Source: Saccharina japonica
Lineage: Eukaryota; Sar; Phaeophyceae; Laminariales; Laminariaceae
Reading direction: 5' to 3'
Assembly (NCBI GenBank): GCA_008828725.1
Contig: MEHQ01004113.1
Coordinates: forward strand, 77,712-141,711
Length of the DNA: 64,000 nucleotides
Shown here: positions 1 through 9,944 of the stretch, one piece after another
Layout: each line of letters starts with the position of its first letter
Position numbering within the stretch: the stretch's first letter is position 1
Translations under genes and position numbers: made by a program
Notes under the pieces: generated by a model
The model's input: the letters and a program-made list of their open reading frames with translations, nothing else
The model's database searches: none
Told to the model about the DNA's origin: nothing

Positions 1-460
1 CCTTGCGAGAAAGCGTCGACCGTTTTTTTACTTGATTAAACAGTTGATTCTGTCTGCACTTTTCTGTCGGCACTTTTCCTCAAATTCTCAGATTTGTATT
101 CGTCTACTACTACGTGGTTATCCAACATATTAATAATTATCATAACTTTATCTGTCTAGTTCGTTGCACTCTCACATAAAAAAAACAAAATTAGTTGTAC
201 GCGGGGTCTCAAAACCATGACCCTCATGATGATAGGCATATGTACTACCTGTTACCCTACACGTACAAGTGATAGGAATATCAATTTTTTATTTACTTCT
301 ATAGTAAACGTACCGCCTGAAGGGAGTGCAGAGGGGGTTTTCGGGGCACGTCGTTGACGTTTTTTTCCTGATGTTTTCCTCACCAATGCACACAAGCTGA
401 CGACAGTTACTAATATCCTGCTGCGCGAGTTCCTAGCGACCGCTATACCATCTTACTTGA
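1..460. repeat. Dispersed repeat block, copy 1 of 2 (tRNA-like part inside)
   Basis: This block is recognisably the same as positions 6487-7018: both carry the AAAGCGTCGACCG start, the GCACTTTTCTGTCGGCAC segment, the ACTACCTGTTACCCTA segment, the CCGCCTGAAGG..GGGCACGTCGTTGACG segment and the CTGCGCGAGTTCCTAGCGAC end. Around 205-275 the minus strand has a degenerate tRNA-like arm (GGTTTTGAGACC in the T-arm position). The block is cut by the window edge, so its true start is unknown. It is probably an old tRNA-derived dispersed element; no protein coding is supported. Confidence 0.6.
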
Positions 461-1540
461 AATGAAATACAACACATCAACGACAAAGCAACAACAATAT
501 TTAAACCTTTATGTAAAACAACAAATACTACGCTCTCCACCCTGGTCTCCACCCACGCTGTCGTAAGGACGCGAAGACCTGTGATTACACAAACACGACC
601 ATACATATAGAACCCCCCCCGTCCCCACCCTCGTCTAAAACCTCTAACAACACATTATTTGGTGTAGACGTATACGATTACTTTGCCAAATACCATACTT
701 AGTTGTCTCCTCTATTCGGGTTATATAGTATCAGTGCGCAGAATGATCATGACATACCATTGTTACATTGTCCTGCTAACCCGGGCAATATCCAGGGGAG
801 TCTCTGAACTACATCCTTAACGAGGAATAAACACATAACACGCGCGAGCGGCTGATTCTAAAAATAGAGTAGTAGTAACTACCAGGGTACCTAATACATC
901 ACGAATCCGAAACGAACACTAGAAATAACACATAAAACAAACATTCTATGCAGCTCGCAAAGTTGAGTTTCTGCTATTCAATCGGTTGAACTCACAGCTG
1001 ACGTATACTTATAGTTAATTACCCCCTATTTGTAATTTCATTAAGTCGTACCAGAATGAAAGCTAATTACAGTATATATTTTCAGAGTTCGGGCACACGA
1101 AATTTAGAGAGGCAGAGACCATCAGCCCTGCATAGTACAGCGTGCGCACTGGTACTCCTACATACTCGAAGCAAAGTATGTGCTCGTACTCGTACAACGC
1201 TCGAGCCTACTGCTGTACCTGTTTCTGAAACTGTACGTACTCATACGAAGTAAGGTTACATTATAGACTCGCGTTCATCCACACTTTATCACACACTCGA
1301 CGCGTTCTATTACTGGCAACCAACCTAAAAAACCAACGATGTTGGCGATGTACTTCCTAGATCCAGGCTCAAGTTTCTAAAGCAATCAAAACAAAAATAC
1401 AGCCAACTCCAATATGTAGTAGGTTATATTTGACATAAATAATCCAACATCCGGGCAACCTTCCATTTTGGGAGCGGCAACCTGAATGAAAACGTTTGAC
1501 ATTACATATGCACTCATGATTTAGGGGGGGGCATTCAACG
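461..1540. other. No gene recognised; one short fold-back repeat
   Basis: AT-rich sequence with only short, unsupported reading frames. The one structured item is at about 955-1005: CAGCTCGCAAAGTTGAG at the left and TTGAACTCACAGCTG at the right form an imperfect fold-back, related to the dispersed repeats listed at 5365, 9184, 9314, 16999 and 52606. Confidence 0.5.
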
Positions 1541-1548
1541 GAGTAGAA

Positions 1549-1930
1549 AGGGCGAGGGGCGTTTAAGTCGATCCTTTCGCCACAGCAACACTGTGAAATA
1601 TAGAGTGCACCTACCACCGTAAACACTCACTCGAACATGGTCTGCGAAGCAACATGGACATCGGCTCTTCAAAGCAGATAGACGATGCGAAGGTCGCACA
1701 AAATTTGACTCCTATGATACTACTACTGCAATCGTTTTAAAAGGTCACCCTTTTTTTGTAGTTACGCACTACCACTCCCCCTGTCAAGATTCAAATAATT
1801 TCCCGAGCATGCCACCCAAAATCCAAGATCGTGCCTATTTTTCGCTTGTCTCTCTCAGTCCCCGCACGCATTCATTCACGGCGAAGTAATCAGGGGAAAC
1901 GAAGGGCGAGGGGCGTCGAAGTCGATCCTG
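1549..1930. repeat. Short direct repeat pair about 350 bp apart
   Basis: A 28-bp motif beginning AAGGGCGAGGGGCG and ending AAGTCGATCCT occurs at about 1549-1577 and 1902-1929 in the same orientation with two substitutions. The sequence between is unassigned. It may be the two ends of an old insertion or a remnant of a local duplication. Confidence 0.4.
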
Positions 1931-2029
1931 AAACAGAGCGCTCGAGGTAATAAAAAAACCCTCGAGGTATTGAAATGCCGAGATTCTGATACTGAGGCCG
2001 ACACGGTGAAAACAGTCATGCGAGTGCAG

Positions 2030-2352
2030 GGCCTCGCCCCCGTGGTCCAACTGGTAGCCACGAAGCCTTTTGGGCCCGATGTCGAGGGTTCCATCCTCCC
2101 CATGGAGGTTTTTATTATCAAATGACACCGACTGTCGAGAGCGCATATTATAGCGTGGGTAAGCACAATTCGACGAGAGTTGACGAGGGAGGAAAATGCC
2201 GAAATCTTCTGGCGATAAAAATGCAAAGCAAGAACCGTAGTGGGGGGGGAGGGAGAGGAGCCTACTTTGTGACCCCGGATCTGAGTTACGACTAGGGAAG
2301 GAGAAAGACGGAAGTGCGAAGATAATGAATGGGATAGGAAAAAAAAACAAGA
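2030..2352 (+). mobile_element. tRNA-derived SINE, copy 1
   Basis: The 5' part is tRNA-like, with an A-box-like GTGGTCCAACTGGTAGCC and a B-box-like GAGGGTTCCATCCTCC, as expected of an RNA polymerase III promoter. The body (CTCAAATGACACCGACTG in other copies, then AGAGCGCATATTATAGCG, a GACGAGGG region and GATCTGAGTTACGACTA) is shared with the copies at 19096-19428, 46645-47075 and 52730-53060. It ends in a short A-rich tail near 2338-2352. Long open frames on the minus strand here are repeat shadows. The element has no protein of its own and would need LINE machinery to move. Confidence 0.8.
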
Positions 2353-2356
2353 ATGG

Positions 2357-2470
2357 CCTATTAGGGGGGACCATAGTAAATAGGACCAAATATTGTTAGT
2401 AAAAAAGGGTAAATATATAGGTTTTTGAGTAATACGATAGGTCCTATTTACTATGGTCCTCCGTAATAGG
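2357..2470. repeat. Short inverted-repeat (MITE-like) element
   Basis: Arms of about 31 bp at 2357-2387 and 2440-2470 are near-perfect reverse complements, sharing the core GGACCATAGTAAATAGGACC, around a loop of about 52 bp. It lies directly 3' of the A-rich tail of the SINE at 2030-2352. No clear target-site duplication is seen, so its superfamily is undetermined. Confidence 0.6.
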
Positions 2471-3160
2471 AGCGTTCCTACATTTTTCAATCTATTTATA
2501 TGTATACAGTAATCAGGACCAAATAATATGCATACTAAAACTCCTGGAATATAAAGCTTCTTGTGCTTGTAATTTATGATCTTGAATGCTACATATGGTC
2601 CCCTGTAATATTCAATTTGTATGCAAGAAAAAGTCCCCCAATACATAAGGGTGCATATATATGTATGTGTATGTGCACTCGGTGAGATTTGAACGAACGA
2701 AACCAACCGTAATTTAGTAGTACGAGCAACCGGAGACAGTACCATACCATTTGCTATAAACACCGAGTGCCGTGCAAAACACTATGCAATAATAAGGCAG
2801 GGGACGTTGACAAATCAACCCCCCATTTCAAAATAATAGGTACGGCTTTCCAGACCCGACAACGCGAGACTCTGATAGACTAATAATTTGTAATGTTAGC
2901 AAGCAACGCAATAATGGGGGCCTTGCTGTGATTGTTGCCTATTTACTGTAGGTTGTTCTTTGCTTAGTTGAGCATGATTTTAGCGTATTTGGAATGTATG
3001 GCGTTTGGTATAACATACAATTACAGTAAATACAACCCATACATACATACAATTACATGACATTTCAATATTGTCATGCTTAGGGCCCATATGCAAAATT
3101 CAAATACGCTTTTCATTGGTCAGAACCCGCACGAACACCAAATATAAGGATCTTGAGGTC
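2471..3160. other. No gene recognised
   Basis: AT-rich sequence with no convincing coding, RNA gene or tandem structure. A stretch at about 2680-2740 has a T-arm-like GAGATTTGAACGAACG on the minus strand but no matching tRNA body, so it is at most a tRNA-derived relic. Confidence 0.4.
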
Positions 3161-3164
3161 TAAT

Positions 3165-3432
3165 CAATTTGAATTCGACGAAAAAACCAAGGAGGTCCTG
3201 GGACCGTCAATCCTCGTAGAATGAGGGGTGGACAAAGGGTCATGGTGGATCTTTAAAATGGGGGTTTGGTCTTGGTAGTAGTAGTGTGACCCTCAGATCG
3301 AACCCTAACCCTAACCCGAACCCGAACCCTATGCCAGTGGTCAGTGCTTGCTTGGCCAATCAGAGTGCCTAATTAGCTACCTTAGGAAGATCCACTAACA
3401 GTGTTTGTCCACTACTGCGTAGAATTCAAATT
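3165..3432. repeat. Fold-back element enclosing telomere-like repeats
   Basis: Two nested inverted repeats are visible. The outer arms carry AATTTGAATTC followed by GACG or TACG (3166-3180 against 3417-3432). The inner arms carry GTGGACAAA and GTGGATCTT (3228-3256 against 3384-3414). A run of CCCTAA/CCCGAA units lies in the loop at 3301-3330. It has the form of a MITE or other fold-back repeat; target-site duplications were not identified. Confidence 0.5.
3301..3330. repeat. Interstitial telomere-like repeat (CCCTAA/CCCGAA)
   Basis: About five units read CCCTAA or CCCGAA in tandem. TTAGGG telomeres are common in stramenopiles, so this is a short interstitial telomere-like tract, here inside a fold-back element rather than at a chromosome end. 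Confidence 0.7.
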
Positions 3433-3518
3433 AAATTTGGAGTTGGGCCGACTTGGACCGGCATGTCCACGGTGGGTAAACGCCCCGGCTATAATCAGGC
3501 GATTTATTAATCGCATCG

Positions 3519-3832
3519 ATGACCACGACCGAGACGACGACGCGTGAACCACGACACGAGGCCAAGGGGACAATAGCCGCGCCCACGCCTACAGACCATA
3601 TAACACATCGTACCGCGGCGGTGGCGCCTCACAACCAATCATGGCGGTCGCAATCCCAACTTTTCAACCAGCTCGATGTGCCAACCCGACCAAAAAACGA
3701 GCGATCGACGTAAAAACAGCAGGATACGTTCAAGACTTTGATAGCACCGTCGCCGCCCCTGTCTCGCCCTTGGCGTTTCAGGGATCCATCCCTACGCCCA
3801 CCCAGGAGACCCTGAGAGAGATAGCTTCCTAG
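3519..3832 (+). other. GC-richer reading-frame pair, possible gene remnant
   Basis: Two overlapping plus-strand frames (3519-3713 and 3641-3832) fall in a stretch richer in GC than its surroundings, ending with a TAG near 3830. The second frame has an ordinary-looking composition (PTQETLREIAS at its end), but no domain is recognised and a frame change would be needed to join the two. It could be a decayed exon or chance. Confidence 0.2.
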
Positions 3833-3860
3833 CCAGGGCGGCCAAAAGCAAGAGCATGCT

Positions 3861-3886
3861 TGCGTCGGCGCGAACGCGCCGACGCA
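3861..3886. repeat. Perfect 12-bp-arm hairpin
   Basis: TGCGTCGGCGCG, a 2-nt AA loop, then CGCGCCGACGCA. The arms are exact reverse complements and strongly GC-rich. Flanking GCATGC and GCATGCC extend the structure imperfectly. No rho-independent style terminator context applies in a eukaryote; it may be a relic palindrome or a structured RNA element. Confidence 0.7.
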
Positions 3887-3889
3887 TGC

Positions 3890-4699
3890 CTTCGCTCTCG
3901 TCTATTCTCGTCGGATATTTTCACCTGGGCGTTGTGAGGCGTGCTGCGATTTTTCGATTTCAGAAATATTTGAACAAGCCATTCACTATTCCCCATAGGA
4001 CGCAAACCAGTGTTTTCGCGAAGTCACATCCAACTATAATTTTATTTTCCAAATTCAATTTTTTGCTGTCTTCGTTAATACGGGCCCTTAGTACCAGGTA
4101 TAACTAAAACCCACATACCAGGTGCTATATATTGCTACACTATAACACATGCCTCGTACAGCACTTGTTGTTTGTGCAGAGTATGCACAGTAAACCCTGC
4201 ACTTCATTGTATGGTGCATAGTATACCATACTAAAACACAAGGGGGACTTCTCCGCGGCGGGCTGACGCCCTGTTTGGCTCCGCGCTTGCCTTTAATTTT
4301 CGAGCGTGTACGAAATAGATGCCGTGAATTCGACACTACTACTGTCAAGGGGCACATTATATGTAAATCGTGTGTGAATCAAGAGCCTGTACTAGTAGAT
4401 CACACTAGAATCAGATTCGATGCACCAATAACAAATAAATTTAGCTCCGCGCATGCCCTTAATGACCGAGGATGTGGGCAAACGGAGACCTTAATTGCGA
4501 CAGTACTGCCAAGCAAGGTGTTTTGGTTTGTACATTAAACATGTATCTTGTTTTATCGAAGCGAAATTAAACACGCGAGTCAAGTTCAATGAAGCAGCAG
4601 CAAATTTATCATATTATCCTTCTATCCAGCACAAAATATGATTCATTAAAAAAAAGATTCGCTTTAACACAGTGTTGGCTACTAACTCCCCCGAAAAGC
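3890..4699. other. No gene recognised
   Basis: Only unsupported short frames. Two short related segments (CTCCGCGCTTGCC near 4281 and CTCCGCGCATGCC near 4444) hint at old repeat material. Confidence 0.4.
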
Positions 4700-5214
4700 C
4701 GACTCAAAGTGTTTCCATATCCCCGTCAAGTATCGTTCTCAGCTGTTATTTTGCTGTCTCCCCTCTTCGGCCTACTTCAAGGTGATGTTGTTACCTACTG
4801 GCCCTTGTTCGTACAACATGCTACTAATTACCCGCAAAGCCGATTCAAAGTGTTTCCACGCCTTTCGGCTAAACAGTATTACTTCGTATGTGTACGTACG
4901 TAGTGAATTCGTGCGAGCGTCCAACCTTCATTTAATCAAGCACTACTACACTGGAAGCAGTACACTGGGGACCAGGAGGATGACGCATATCGTTGGCTCT
5001 TCTCTTCAGTAGAAGAAGTAAGTGCTGTATCCCTTTACCATTAGACTATTTATAGAAGCTCAACTTCTAAAGGCTTCCGACGCCGATATCCAAACAGTGT
5101 GCGTGTTATCCCCATCAAGTATCGTTATCAGCTGTTATTTTGCTGTCTCCCCTCTTCGGCCTACACTTCAAGGTGCCGTTGTTACCTACTGGCCCTTGTT
5201 CGTACAACAGGAAC
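4700..5214. repeat. Direct repeat pair of about 115 bp
   Basis: Segments at about 4710-4820 and 5105-5214 share TCAAGTATCGTT, CAGCTGTTATTTTGCTGTC, CCCCTCTTCGGCCTAC and GTTACCTACTGGCCCTTGT in the same order with few changes. They are separated by roughly 290 bp of unassigned sequence. Confidence 0.7.
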
Positions 5215-5364
5215 ATTTGTACGTTCGATGCCTAAATACAGCAATAATATATACCTGCTTGACAATGTATGATATTATATTATATTATATGATACACCGT
5301 GATAACAAACGTTGTTGTCGACAACGAACAGCGGCAGCAGCATATCGAGTACCTATTACATATA

Positions 5365-5545
5365 TACACTCAGCTAGCAAAGATGAGCTTCGACGAAATC
5401 CTCGAGCTCACAGCTGTTGTTTTTTAATTTTTTAATACATACCAGGTATATATATTATGGTGTACCCAATACATATGGGGATCTTGCTGGATTTGAACAG
5501 GGGAACAGGCCGGTGAATATTGAATTACTGCTGCGCGTTGAGCTA
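5365..5545 (-). repeat. Short fold-back repeat followed by a tRNA-like relic
   Basis: At 5365-5425 lies the dispersed motif CACTCAGCTAGCAAAGATGAG followed by a CTCGAGCTCACAGCTG end, also seen near 9184, 9314, 16999 and 52606. At about 5471-5545 the minus strand carries an A-box-like TTAGCTCAACGCG and a B-box-like GTTCAAATCC, the layout of a tRNA or tRNA-derived SINE head. The acceptor arms do not pair, so it is not called a functional tRNA. Confidence 0.45.
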
Positions 5546-5561
5546 AACTGCATTTAATATA

Positions 5562-6196
5562 GGGCAGCGGCCAAAAAAAGGTATACCTCGTTCATTTGCG
5601 GCCAAAACCAGGTACATACTTAAAACCAAGTCAAACACGCACTCCACGTGCGCTGCCATTGGTCCGAAACTCGTTGTACCGGTTTTTGCCTCTTCAAAAC
5701 CCAGGTATACCTGATTTTGTTTACTCTGGTTGACTTTCACCTTTTTTTTGTTGTTTTTAAGCCAATCAGAGGCCCTTAATAGTTCCACCCTATGCCCCCT
5801 ATACAAATGCCGACGTACGCGGAGACCCCCTTCTCCCTTCGCACCTCGCACTACACGCCACTCGAGCGACACACACACATATCTGTCTGCACACCTCCGC
5901 CGACACAATACGAGATAGAAGGCTCCCCTTCGGGATTGTGGTTGACTTGGAATACCAAGGGTGTCACAAAAAAAGTTGAGAAGGGAGAATACAGCAGCAG
6001 CAGGCGTGCGTTCCTCGTACTATTAATAGCAGCTACTCGTATACGTAGCCACCGGGCGAGCACGAAGAGCATGAAAAAACTCTACTTTGCATTGCAAGGA
6101 ACGGCAGGTTCGTGGGGTGGGTTTTAAACTTGATTTTAGTATGTACCTGTTTTTGGCCCCGAACGGACCAGGTGTACCTGTTTTTGGCCGCTGCCC
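5562..6196. mobile_element. Non-autonomous TIR transposon with 9-bp target duplication
   Basis: The 635-bp element starts GGGCAGCGGCCAAAAA and ends with the reverse complement of GGGCAGCGGCCAAAAA. The inverted similarity runs inward for about 70 bp, including AGGTACATACT on both sides. It is flanked by TTTAATATA (5553-5561) and TTTAATAAA (6197-6205), an 8-of-9 match taken as an old target-site duplication. A 9-bp duplication with long TIRs suits Mutator-like elements, but hAT (8 bp) is not excluded. No transposase frame is present; frames inside are not supported as genes. Confidence 0.7.
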
Positions 6197-6205
6197 TTTA
6201 ATAAA

Positions 6206-6486
6206 CTCTGCCATAGAACGACGCCTATACACATGAACGAGTTGACACGTCATGCTTGAAGCTAGAACACGTATTTGTTTGCTCAAAGACACGGAACTAG
6301 CACTTGGCGCGGGACGCAATGCGAAACGGTCGAGGCCACCCTTTCCAGAGGGTCGAGAGGGGCGAGCAGGTTGACGCACGTCCAGCAAACAGCGCACCGA
6401 TGGGTAAACGTCAACCCAAGTTAGCTCGGTTTCGGCTGGAAACCTATTAATTGCTTTCTAATCTTGACCAAGCCTCTCGTGATAGG
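6206..6486. other. No gene recognised
   Basis: Unassigned sequence between the TIR element and the second copy of the 0.5-kb repeat block. The minus-strand frame here runs into the transposon and is not supported. Confidence 0.4.
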
Positions 6487-7018
6487 GACCCCTCGCAATA
6501 AAGCGTCGACCGTTTTTTTACTTGTTTAAACAGTTGATTTTGTCTGCACTTTTCTGTCGGCACTTTTCCTCAAATTCTCAGAATTTTATTTGTCTACTAC
6601 GTTTTTATCCAACAAATTCTCATATTTTTTGCTGTCTACTTCGTTGTACTACAACATACAAAAACGAATATTGAGGAGTATACGGGTCTCGAACCCGTGA
6701 CCCTCGTGTTGATAAGCCCCCGCACTACCTGTTACCCTAGTCGTACATGTGGTTTGCAAAACCAGTTTTTCTTGATTTCTAAAGTGAACGTACTGCAACT
6801 CTAACGGGAAAAAAAACGTTGTCAACACGGTTTCGAACCCATGATCCTAGTCTTCGCCATCATGCGCGTGTACCGCCTGAAGGAAGGGCAGAGGGGGTTC
6901 TCGGGGCACGTCGTTGACGTTTTTTCCTGTTTTTTTCCCCACCAATGCACACAAGTTGACGACAGTTACTAATACCCTGCTGCGCGAGTTCCTAGCGACA
7001 GCTATACTATCTTAGTAC
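6487..7018. repeat. Dispersed repeat block, copy 2, with two tRNA-like arms
   Basis: This copy matches 1-460 along its length. On the minus strand around 6680-6755 a tRNA-like unit is much clearer than in copy 1: ACGGGTTCGAGACCCGT forms a perfect five-pair T-arm with a seven-base loop. Relative to copy 1 there is about 80 bp of extra sequence (about 6795-6875) carrying a second T-arm-like ATGGGTTCGAAACC. The element therefore looks like a tRNA-derived SINE that is monomeric in copy 1 and dimeric here. Confidence 0.6.
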
Positions 7019-7334
7019 AACATCGACTTCCAAATCACTGATATCCGAGCATATAGTTTTTTCTTGCTTCATGAAATACATATTATACGTACGCAGCTTA
7101 AAAAAGAGAATACGCTACAGTAGGCCTTGATTCTGCATACAAAATAACAACCGAATCAGGCAACATCAGTGCAGGCTACTTTTTGTTGCTTCCCAAAGCT
7201 ACTACTTAGCACGCGTAGCATATAGACGCTTCACCCTTGCTTTGGTTTTGCTTCTAGAAAGCAGCCCACCTAAAAATCAACAATATACTCGTAGGCATGT
7301 TTTGTTTTTTTTTGCTTGCTTCACTCGGCTACGC
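7019..7334. other. No gene recognised
   Basis: AT-rich unassigned sequence ending in a T-rich tract before the next dispersed repeat. Confidence 0.4.
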
Positions 7335-7625
7335 TTTGCACTGCGCCCTGTCGCATGCTAAGAAGGTATAGGGGTGCGCCATGTGTTTTGCTGAGGATCC
7401 TTACTTGATGAGCCCTATGCCTCACCCCAAATAAGATTTCGGAATGTACCAAAAGTATGTGCTTCCCGACGAACAGTTCCTCCATGACCCCTATGCAACG
7501 AATATTATTTGAACACAAAATATTTGAAAGTCCGGAGAGTTCGGGATAATGAGCCCGATCGATCAGGAGACGCTTCTTCAGCCAAACCATGCTGCGTACC
7601 TCTATTATCGTAGCATGCGTCCGCT
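7335..7625. repeat. MITE-like dispersed repeat D, copy 1
   Basis: This roughly 290-bp block aligns with 9650-9897: both contain GGTGCGCCATG or GGTGCACCATG, a CTGAG..TCCT..ACTT segment, CCCGATCG and TCAGCCAAA. The ends are inverted with respect to each other: CGCATGCTA at the left and TAGCATGCG at the right are exact reverse complements. A diverged third copy is near 51251-51375. No target-site duplication was found. Confidence 0.55.
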
Positions 7626-8654
7626 AACTACCGTGGCGAGCTTACTTCGTATTAATGCTGCTATCCATGCTTCTTCTTCTACTACTACTGTATAACACGA
7701 TATGGGTAGCTATATATTCAGGAGCTCAAATCCATTTCTCATTTTTCTTCAAGCCTTCAGCGTTTGAAATGTTGTTTTTCAGCCATTAATAAATTTCCAC
7801 CTACTATTTTACTGTACTGTGTAGGTAGAATCCGCCCCACTTTATATCCAACCAAGTAGATAGGGACGCGTAGCCTGCTCCTAAACGTGCGTGTAGCCAG
7901 TGTAGTGAGTGCCGTTGGGTATGTTTCAAGTGAATTGGTTTCCGTTTTTTTCACCGTGAGCTCAAAACTATGATTTTGCCATACATACATATCTATACCT
8001 GGTATGGTATGTACAAAAAACAACTCAAGGAAACGTTGCAAGCCGAGCATTCCAAATACTACGAGAGGCCAAATACACGTACTATGTAGTCAGGGCAGGC
8101 TCTGAAGGCGTGTGAGACTGTGAGGCAAACGAAAACACAACAGAACAGTATACTTGAATTATCGTCCTTCCACAATGTCATGCCAAACTTAACTAATCCA
8201 CACTAACTACACTACCGGCCCTCTCATATAAAAGTGCTCCACAAGAAACTCCGCCTAAACATTACGGGGGAAATAAGAAAGTCGACAGCTATTATACTGA
8301 AGTTAGTGTGGGACACACCCCTTTCTCAACTAAGAAAGTCAGCCTAAGCCCGATTTCTGGTTTCTTATGAACGGGCCGGTACTGTACTACTACTACTGCC
8401 AAGTTGTAGTTGTTACAATATGAATTGCAACCACCCGTACGCCGATATACTATATGTGTCAAGTAGGGGGTGGGGGGATAGTGTGACGTCTGGTCTCATC
8501 CATTTTGGGTAGGCGTGGATGAGATTGATTAAGTAATGACTTGAGCTACGACTACAGGGGTAACCATTTGAGAATAAGCTTTTAGCTTTTTTTATTTCCA
8601 GGAAAAGGTTTGACAACACAAGGACACGATCGTATAATATTACAAATATTTATC
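7626..8654. other. No gene recognised
   Basis: Unassigned AT-rich sequence with short unsupported frames on both strands. No tRNA, tandem array or inverted repeat stands out. Confidence 0.4.
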
Positions 8655-8945
8655 GCAGCTTGCAAAGTTGCACACCCCGCACGAATACAAATGCAAATAG
8701 GTATTCGTATTCGTTGGCTTGAAGTTCGGTTTAGAGGGCGTATATTTCTCCATGGACGAATTATTTCTCGAAAACATGGGGCGAGTGTTTCTCCACGGAC
8801 GAATATTTTCGTCAAAACGTGGGGCGAATATTCGTCCGTGGACGAATACTACCTCGAAAACGCAGGCGAATATTCGTCCGTGAACAGATACGTAGTATCT
8901 CGAAAACGTGGGCGAATATTCGACCGTGGACGAATTGTTTAAAAT
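8655..8945. repeat. CGAATATTCG palindromic repeat array, C1
   Basis: About five units of roughly 40-42 bp, each built from the palindrome CGAATATTCG, a near-palindrome TTCGTCCGTGGACGAA and a spacer ending CTCGAAAACGTGGG. Later units are best conserved. The plus-strand frame across it is a product of the repeat. Related tracts lie at 10992-11075, 12965-13000 and 14855-16060. Confidence 0.75.
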
Positions 8946-9180
8946 AGATCAATGTCATTGTTCAGGTTGCTGTTCGTGTACCCTATACTTTTTCTTTTTC
9001 TTTTTCCAATCTACCACGACTACTTGTTGACCGGTATTCATAGTTCAGTTGTAGTTGTCGCTGACAGCAGCACAACATAATAATGATGGTGCTCGTGTTG
9101 GCCCTAAAATGGTATGAAAGACATACATGCAGTCAAAAAAAATATTGCCACGTATTGTTGTTTATACCTCGTACTTGGCA
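8946..9180. other. No gene recognised
   Basis: Unassigned sequence; a short TTTCTTTTTC tract is the only compositional feature. Confidence 0.35.
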
Positions 9181-9183
9181 TTG

Positions 9184-9432
9184 TGTCTTACACTCAGCTT
9201 GCAAATATGAGTTTCGACGAAATCCTCGAGCTCGCAGTTGTTATTTTCTTAAAATGTTATACGACGTATATTAAAATATTCCACAGATAGATGTCTGATT
9301 TTGTTCCCCTCAAAACCCGTAGTTCGCGCGATCGAAGTATGCCACTCAGCTTGCAAAAATGAGTTTCGATAAAATCCTCGATCTCACCGATCTCACAGCT
9401 AGCTAGGTTTTTTATATATATATATATATTAT
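9184..9432. repeat. Two copies of the CAGCTTGCAAA fold-back repeat, then (TA)n
   Basis: Copies at about 9184-9250 and 9314-9408 share CTCAGCTTGCAAA, ATGAGTTTCGA and a final CTCGAGCTCGCAG or CTCACAGCTAG end. The second is preceded by GTTCGCGCGATCGAAGTAT, which also precedes the copies near 16999 and 52606, so the full unit is about 85 bp. A (TA)n microsatellite follows at about 9412-9431. Confidence 0.6.
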
Positions 9433-9649
9433 ACCAGCCACGTATGGCAGCATATATTGTTGGTGGAAATGAGCATTCATCGTGTAGAACTAGCTGTCAC
9501 CATTCCCATAGCTTGTTATAGAGTGTGGTTGACCCGGAGCAGACATATATATATCGCCGAAACATTCAGCGCAGTCACCAATTATACATTGTAATCACGA
9601 TCACTACTCACATTCTTAGCCGTTAAGCCATGATGAGGTGTGAGGTGAC
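9433..9649. other. No gene recognised
   Basis: Unassigned spacer between short dispersed repeats. Confidence 0.3.
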
Positions 9650-9897
9650 GCATGCTACGGTAGAGGTGCACCATGTTTTTTCTGAGCTCCTCACTTAAGG
9701 AGCGTCATACCTAACCGAAAAAATGGTTTTGGAAGAAAATAAAAGTGCTGCCGGATGAGAAATCTCATGGCCGAAGTATAATCTGAAACATTATTCGTCA
9801 CAAAAATGAACGTCCGACGAATTTGGGCTAAGGAGCCCGATCGTTCAGAAAACGATTCAGCCAAAAATGCTACCTCTACCGTAGCACGCGTCGAGTC
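9650..9897. repeat. MITE-like dispersed repeat D, copy 2
   Basis: The left end GACGCATGCTACGGTAGAGG and the right end (reverse complement GACGCGTGCTACGGTAGAGG) are inverted repeats of about 22 bp. The interior matches the copy at 7335-7625. It is a short, non-coding inverted-repeat element of undetermined superfamily. Confidence 0.6.
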
Positions 9898-9944
9898 CTC
9901 CTTCAGAGCAGCGACTGACTGTGGTGTTGGTCAGTACCACGCAG

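Noticed and set aside
2357..2470. Target-site duplication for the 114-bp inverted repeat
   Set aside because: Flanks AAGAATGG and AGCGTTCC do not match; left as an unclassified fold-back.
1835..2763. Long minus-strand frames (184 and 295 codons)
   Set aside because: They run through a SINE and an inverted repeat on the opposite strand; other SINE copies break the same frames.
5471..5545. tRNA gene on the minus strand
   Set aside because: Box-like words without a pairing acceptor stem.
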